Assembly: GCA_041399205.1 (NCBI GenBank)
Contig: JAWKTK010000003.1
Location: forward strand, 124,001 to 188,000
DNA length: 64,000 bases
Direction: 5' to 3'
DNA from: JAGQOZ01 sp041399205
Lineage (GTDB): Bacteria > Planctomycetota > Planctomycetia > Pirellulales > Pirellulaceae
Positions 59,476 to 64,000 of this stretch are shown here, one piece after another (the first letter of the stretch is position 1; every line of letters starts with the position of its first letter). The position numbers were made by a program, and so were the translations under genes. The notes below the pieces were generated by a model that made no database searches, was not told the DNA's origin, and was given only the letters and a program-made list of their open reading frames with translations.

Positions 59476-62370
59476 ATGAATGAAGTGACTTCGATCGTAA
59501 AACTTCTGGTGATTGACGCCGTATTGGTATTGATCTGCGTTGTCATCCTCATGGCTTTGTCCATGATCAAGAAGGCTACCTACGCCGTCTACAAACGGAA
59601 TTTGCTCAGCTATTTCGCCAATCCGGTGGGCTACATTTTTCTGTGTGCGTTTGTCGCTACCTGTTCGGCGGCAGCGTTTGTGGGTTTGGGTTCGACCAAC
59701 GAATTTTTCGTCACGAATCTGGCGAACCTGGATCTTCTGAACGGTTACATCCAATGGATTTTATTGCTGTTCATTCCCACCATTACCATGAGCCTATGGG
59801 CCGAAGAACGTCGACTCGGTACCGACGAACTGCTGCTGACCATTCCGGCCAGTGACTGGGACATTGTCTTGGGCAAGTACTTGGCGTCGGCAGCTATTTT
59901 CGGTATTTCGCTGCTGGTGTCACAAATTTCCAACTTCGTGGTGCTGGCGTTGTTAGCCAAGGGTGACGTCGATATCGGTCTATTCGTCACCACCTATTGC
60001 GGCTACTTCATGATGGGCTTGGCCATGATTTCGCTGGGAATGGTGGTTTCTTTCCTGACCAAGAACTTGGCCATCGGATTTATTTTGGGCGTGCTGGCCA
60101 ACGTGCCGCTGGTGTTTTCGCATGACTTCAGCTTTGCCGAACAATCGTTTGACTTTTTCCGCGGCGTCGTGAGTTTGCGGTCGTTTGTCTTCTTTGCTTT
60201 GGTGATCGGTTTGGGCCTGTACTTAAGTGTGGTGCTCATCGGCCGACGTCATTGGTATGGCGGCAAAGATGGCGAATCCAAAGTAGGCCATTACTTGTTC
60301 CGAGCGATCGCGTTGGTGATGACGGTGGTTTGTTTGTCGATGTTCTTTTCCAAGAACGTTTCCATGCGTTACGACACCACCACAGAACAAATTAGTTCGC
60401 TTAGTCAGAAGACGGTCCAATTGGTTCGCGATGTCGACGACGAAAAAGTGGTGGTAGTGGAAGCGTTTATCAGTCAAGACATTCCGGAAGACTACGCCCA
60501 AACCAAATCGGACCTCATTACCAAATTGAACGAATTCAACGCAAAAGGTGGCAATCGACTTCAGGTCCGAATTTTCGACAACCTGGAGCCGTTTAGTGAC
60601 GAAGCGGAACGAGCCAACGAACAGTACGGAATCAAAGCCGTGCCTGTGACGGTGACCGAACGCGGAGCGATGAAGAGCGAAGAAATCTTCTTAGGCGCCG
60701 CATTTACGTGTGGCCTGGAGAAAGTGGTGGTGCCGTTTTTTGATCGAGGCATCCCGGTGGAATATGAATTGATTCGGTCCATTGCCACCGTGTCGGGCGA
60801 ACAGCGCAAGAAGCTGGGAATCGTCAACACGGGCGCTCGTCTGTACGGTGGATTCGACATGCAAACCATGGGACAAACGCCCAAGCAGTTGATTGTCGAA
60901 GAATTGGAAAAGCAGTATGAAGTGGTCCAAGTTGACGCTGGTTCGCGCATCGAAGAAGAACTGGACGTGATGCTGGTGGTGCAACCTTCATCACTGAATC
61001 AGATGCAGTTGGACAATGTGACCGAAGCGATTCGCAAAGGAATTCCCACGGCCATCTTTGAAGACCCGGCACCCGTCATGATCCAAGCGGTGGGAACCAG
61101 CCAACCCAATCCTCCGCGAGGCGGTGGTGGCATGTTCGGCGGAGGTGGTCCGCCGGAACCCAAAGCCGACTATCAAAAACTGTTCGCCACGCTGGGCATT
61201 GAAATGTACGGCCGCAATGACATGGGCCAGTACTCGGCGGATGTCATCTGGCAAAACTACAACCCGTACAAAAAGGCACAAGGACTGCCGCAAATGTCGG
61301 CGGAATGGGTCTTTATCAGTCCCGACAACGTAGACGCGGACCAACCTTTCAATCCTGATTCACCCGTCGTTTCTGGACTCAACCAGCTGCTGCTGTTGTA
61401 TCCGGGCGCTATCAAGAATCTGGAAGCCAACGGATTGGAATTCACACCTTTGGCTCAAACGGGCAAGCAAATGGGCGTGATCAATTTTCAAGATCTCAGT
61501 TCTGCTCGAGATCCCATTGAACTGGAATTTTTGCGAAAGAGTCGCACCTCGCCGGAAGTGGTTGCGACGTTGGCCGCCTGGATCAAAGCCAAGGATTACA
61601 AACCCATCACGGACCAAACGGACGAATCAGCCACGGCCGCAGACAAGGAAGGCACCGCGGATGCCGCCGCTAAATCCAGCACACCTGAAAACAACATTAA
61701 CGTCATCTTTGTGGCGGACATTGATTTGATGGGTTCGGATTTTCTACGCATCCGAGCTCAACCCGATATGGGCGGTGAAATCAAATGGCAGTTTGATAAC
61801 GTAACGTTCGTGCTAAACGTGATCGATGCCTTAGCCGGTGACGATCGCTTCATTGCAATTCGCAAACGACAGACTCGGCACAGCACGCTGAAACTGGTCG
61901 AAGAAAAAACGGCAGCGGCCAGTGAAGCGGCTGACGATGAAAAGGCCAAGTTCGAAAAAGAATTCAAGGGCCTGGAAACACAAGCGAAGAACAAGCAGCA
62001 AGAAGCGATGAAAGAGCTGAACGATACCATTGCGGATATCAACAAGAAGCTGCAGTCGCCCGATATGGACGAAGCAACTTCTCGAGCGGTCATGCAGGAA
62101 CTGCAAGGCAAAATGGCGCAGCTTGGCATGAAGCAGCAGATTGAACAACGCAAGTTGGATATTGAACTAGAGAAACTGCAACGCGATCGAGATGGTAAGC
62201 TGGCCAAGATCAAACGCGATTTGGACAAGGAAGTAGAAGGTGTCCAGAACGTTTACAAATCTTTGGCCGTTTTCATTCCGATTTGGCCGCCACTGATTTT
62301 GGGGGCCGTTGTCTTCTTCCGACGTTGGATGTTGGAACGAGGCACCATTACCGACGCGCGTCGCCGGTAG
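59476..62370 (+). CDS. GldF-GldG fusion: ABC permease plus Gld/IFT-like domain
   Basis: A 964-residue protein. The N-terminal half (~1-280) has six to seven membrane helices of an ABC-2 permease (GldF-like): YAVYKRNLLSYFANPVGYIF, IPTITMSLWAEERRLGTDELL and LVSQISNFVVLALL. After another helix (~282-300) a GldG-like extracytoplasmic region has VVVVEAFISQDIPEDY, VTERGAMKSEEIFLGAAFTC and RSIATVSGEQRKKLGIV. A Gly-rich loop (~555) is followed by a Ser/Ala linker. A long charged coiled coil (~815-935) precedes the last helix (FIPIWPPLILGAVVFF). In Bacteroidetes GldF and GldG are separate; here they are one chain. Confidence 0.9.
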   Translation: MNEVTSIVKLLVIDAVLVLICVVILMALSMIKKATYAVYKRNLLSYFANPVGYIFLCAFVATCSAAAFVGLGSTNEFFVTNLANLDLLNGYIQWILLLFIPTITMSLWAEERRLGTDELLLTIPASDWDIVLGKYLASAAIFGISLLVSQISNFVVLALLAKGDVDIGLFVTTYCGYFMMGLAMISLGMVVSFLTKNLAIGFILGVLANVPLVFSHDFSFAEQSFDFFRGVVSLRSFVFFALVIGLGLYLSVVLIGRRHWYGGKDGESKVGHYLFRAIALVMTVVCLSMFFSKNVSMRYDTTTEQISSLSQKTVQLVRDVDDEKVVVVEAFISQDIPEDYAQTKSDLITKLNEFNAKGGNRLQVRIFDNLEPFSDEAERANEQYGIKAVPVTVTERGAMKSEEIFLGAAFTCGLEKVVVPFFDRGIPVEYELIRSIATVSGEQRKKLGIVNTGARLYGGFDMQTMGQTPKQLIVEELEKQYEVVQVDAGSRIEEELDVMLVVQPSSLNQMQLDNVTEAIRKGIPTAIFEDPAPVMIQAVGTSQPNPPRGGGGMFGGGGPPEPKADYQKLFATLGIEMYGRNDMGQYSADVIWQNYNPYKKAQGLPQMSAEWVFISPDNVDADQPFNPDSPVVSGLNQLLLLYPGAIKNLEANGLEFTPLAQTGKQMGVINFQDLSSARDPIELEFLRKSRTSPEVVATLAAWIKAKDYKPITDQTDESATAADKEGTADAAAKSSTPENNINVIFVADIDLMGSDFLRIRAQPDMGGEIKWQFDNVTFVLNVIDALAGDDRFIAIRKRQTRHSTLKLVEEKTAAASEAADDEKAKFEKEFKGLETQAKNKQQEAMKELNDTIADINKKLQSPDMDEATSRAVMQELQGKMAQLGMKQQIEQRKLDIELEKLQRDRDGKLAKIKRDLDKEVEGVQNVYKSLAVFIPIWPPLILGAVVFFRRWMLERGTITDARRR

Positions 62371-62426
62371 GCAAACGAAAAACAACACCTGAACATAATA
62401 GAAGCGACTTTGGGAGGAGTATCCTG

Positions 62427-64000
62427 ATGTCTGAAATGGTAAAGAGTCTTGTCTTTGGCGGCGTGGCCGTCGGATCCTTGGTCTTGGCGCTGGTCTTTGG
62501 GCGCGATACGCCTCCGCCACCCGTGCCAGAGCAGATTGGTGAATCCCTGTTCCCCAAATTCACCGATCCGCTGCAAGCCAAGGGCCTGTCGATCATTCGC
62601 TTTGATGAAGCGATGGCGCAGATTCGTGAAATCGAAGTGAAAAATGTGAACGGTATTTGGACGTTGCCTTCGCATGATGGCTATCCGGCCGATGCGGAAA
62701 ACCGGATTCGCGACGCCACTTCGCCCTTTGTCGATCTGAAGATCATCCAAGTGGTGTCGGATACGGAAGGCGAACATTCCCTGTACGGCGTTCTGGAACC
62801 CAACGTGCAAACGACGCAAGCCAGTGACGAAGGTGTAGGTGTGCGAGTTGCCATTCAAGATGGCAGCCGCAATGACTTGGCGGATCTGATTATCGGCAAG
62901 CCGGTCAGTGGCAGCGAAGGGCAACGCTATTGCCGAGAACAAGGGAAGCCTCGTGTCTACATCTGCGAAGTCAATCCGGACAACCTGCCGGTTCGCTTTG
63001 ATGACTGGATCAAGAAGGACCTGCTGGAAGTCGCCGCGTTTGATATCACTCAGCTGGTCTTGAAAGATTATTCGTTCCAGGTGAATCAAAGCTTCACTGG
63101 GCCGGTCACCAATTATGACCAGCGGTTCGAAATTACAATGAGCGAAGAAGCAGGCGCATGGACCTTGGATCGCTTATTGGAAAATCGCAACGGAGATTTG
63201 GTCGAAGGAGCGCTATTGCCCTCGGAAGAACTGGACAAGGAACGACTGAACGGTTTACGAGACGCCCTGACGGAAATCCAAATCGTGGACGTGGAAAAGA
63301 AGCCCGAAGGGTTGACCGCCGATCTGAAAGCCGATCAGGGCCTGTTCAACAATTCCGACACCATGGAAGAAACGATTTCGTCACTTAGCCAACGAGGTAT
63401 CTATCCTGTCCAGACGGGACCATCGTCGGACGATATTGAACTGCTGTCGAGTGACGGCGAAGTGCTGGCTCGAACACGCGAAGGCGTCGAATATGTCTTG
63501 CGATTTGGCCGAGTTCGTAACGTGGACACGGAAGGTGGTGAAGGCAAACTGAATCGGTATCTGTTGGTTTCGGCACGAGTGGACATGGAACAGTTTCCGG
63601 AACCAGAATTGGAACCGCTTCCAGAATTGCCGGCAGCGGAAAACACGGATGCTCAAGACGCTGACAACGCGTCCGTTGATCGCCTGACAACTCGTTTGGT
63701 GGCCCTGCAGGATCAAGACGAAGCCGAACAGCCGGCGGCGGATGACGTGTCCGAAACCGTGGACGAAGATGCAAACGATGCGGCTAGTGAACCCCAAGAT
63801 GCTGCAGCTGATACCAGCGAACAAGGTGCGACCGAAGAAGACACAACCACGGCAGACGACGCCAACGAGTCGCCGGAAGCGGACGCCACGGAAGACGTTG
63901 ATTCGAATCCAGCAGATGACACAGCTGCCGAAGTGGACGCAGCCGACGCGAGTGACGTGAATCCCACAGCGGAAGCGACGTCGCAAGGTTCGCTGGAAGA
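62427..64000 (+). CDS. DUF4340-domain protein with acidic tail (3' end outside window)
   Basis: Starts ATG 62427 with a strong gggaggag site; open to the window end (>524 residues). One N-terminal helix (SLVFGGVAVGSLVLALVFG) anchors it. Residues ~60-380 match DUF4340: WTLPSHDGYPADAENRI, GQRYCREQGKPRVYICEV, AGAWTLDRLLENRNGD and GEVLARTREGVEYVLRFG. From ~400 the sequence becomes a low-complexity acidic tail of Glu, Asp, Ala and Thr. DUF4340 genes regularly follow GldFG-type ABC genes, so it is probably an accessory subunit of this transporter facing the periplasm. Confidence 0.88.
   Translation, partial: MSEMVKSLVFGGVAVGSLVLALVFGRDTPPPPVPEQIGESLFPKFTDPLQAKGLSIIRFDEAMAQIREIEVKNVNGIWTLPSHDGYPADAENRIRDATSPFVDLKIIQVVSDTEGEHSLYGVLEPNVQTTQASDEGVGVRVAIQDGSRNDLADLIIGKPVSGSEGQRYCREQGKPRVYICEVNPDNLPVRFDDWIKKDLLEVAAFDITQLVLKDYSFQVNQSFTGPVTNYDQRFEITMSEEAGAWTLDRLLENRNGDLVEGALLPSEELDKERLNGLRDALTEIQIVDVEKKPEGLTADLKADQGLFNNSDTMEETISSLSQRGIYPVQTGPSSDDIELLSSDGEVLARTREGVEYVLRFGRVRNVDTEGGEGKLNRYLLVSARVDMEQFPEPELEPLPELPAAENTDAQDADNASVDRLTTRLVALQDQDEAEQPAADDVSETVDEDANDAASEPQDAAADTSEQGATEEDTTTADDANESPEADATEDVDSNPADDTAAEVDAADASDVNPTAEATSQGSLE

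Overview
The window comes from a planctomycete, most likely of the order Pirellulales. The evidence is lineage-typical families: two PSCyt1-DUF1549-DUF1553 secreted cytochrome-like proteins, a Tat-exported DUF1501 protein, a PVC-type membrane-bound dehydrogenase/HEAT/cytochrome c protein, formylglycine sulfatases, PEP-CTERM proteins, a YTV-repeat surface protein, a GldF-GldG fusion and many dispersed palindromic repeats. No rRNA, CRISPR array, prophage or intact insertion sequence is visible. One tRNA (Gln, UUG) is present.

Layout. 0-5 kb: end of a membrane protein, a secreted PSCyt protein and protoporphyrinogen oxidase, separated by REP-like repeats. 5-10 kb: a double-TM2 protein, then a sulfatase/PSCyt pair that looks like an operon for sulfated-polymer use. 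10-19 kb: Fic protein, DUF1294, an M41-like zinc-site protein, a Gfo/Idh/MocA oxidoreductase and a ThuA/dehydrogenase protein; three of these genes are broken by apparent single-base indels. 19-24 kb: TPR protein, tRNA-Gln, redox repressor Rex, a pseudopilin-like protein and the YTV/cysteine repeat protein. 24-26 kb: a gene-free repeat island containing a 457-bp tandem duplication. 26-33 kb: CPBP protease, pyruvate phosphate dikinase, FAD-dependent oxidoreductase, small membrane protein, DUF1501 protein. 33-36 kb: a tandem-thioredoxin lipoprotein, split by a frameshift. 36-41 kb: an overlapping ECF sigma / AIM24-like / cysteine-motif regulator operon followed by an octaheme TPR cytochrome. 41-50 kb: sulfatase, gyrase A, GNAT acetyltransferase, ceramidase-like hydrolase, asparagine-synthase-like protein. 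50-58 kb: two PEP-CTERM proteins, a Gly/Cys-rich lipoprotein, ferredoxin, an enlarged signal peptidase I with LptB, and a polytopic TPR membrane protein. 58-64 kb: a GldA / GldFG fusion / DUF4340 ABC-transporter operon that runs off the end.

Functional picture: housekeeping genes (gyrA, ppdK, hemG, rex, lepB, lptB) are mixed with cell-surface and secreted catabolic genes. The most unusual items are the YTV protein, where one 16-residue repeat occurs in a cysteine-free and a cysteine-rich version; the tandem thioredoxin protein whose first domain has lost its CxxC; the signal peptidase with a zinc-ribbon-like motif and a roughly 300-residue insertion; the sigma/AIM24/octaheme cluster; and the repeat families. 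At least four genes carry apparent single-base frameshifts, three of them within 5 kb. These could be sequencing or assembly errors, or real decay. All functional calls rest on motif reading, without database searches.
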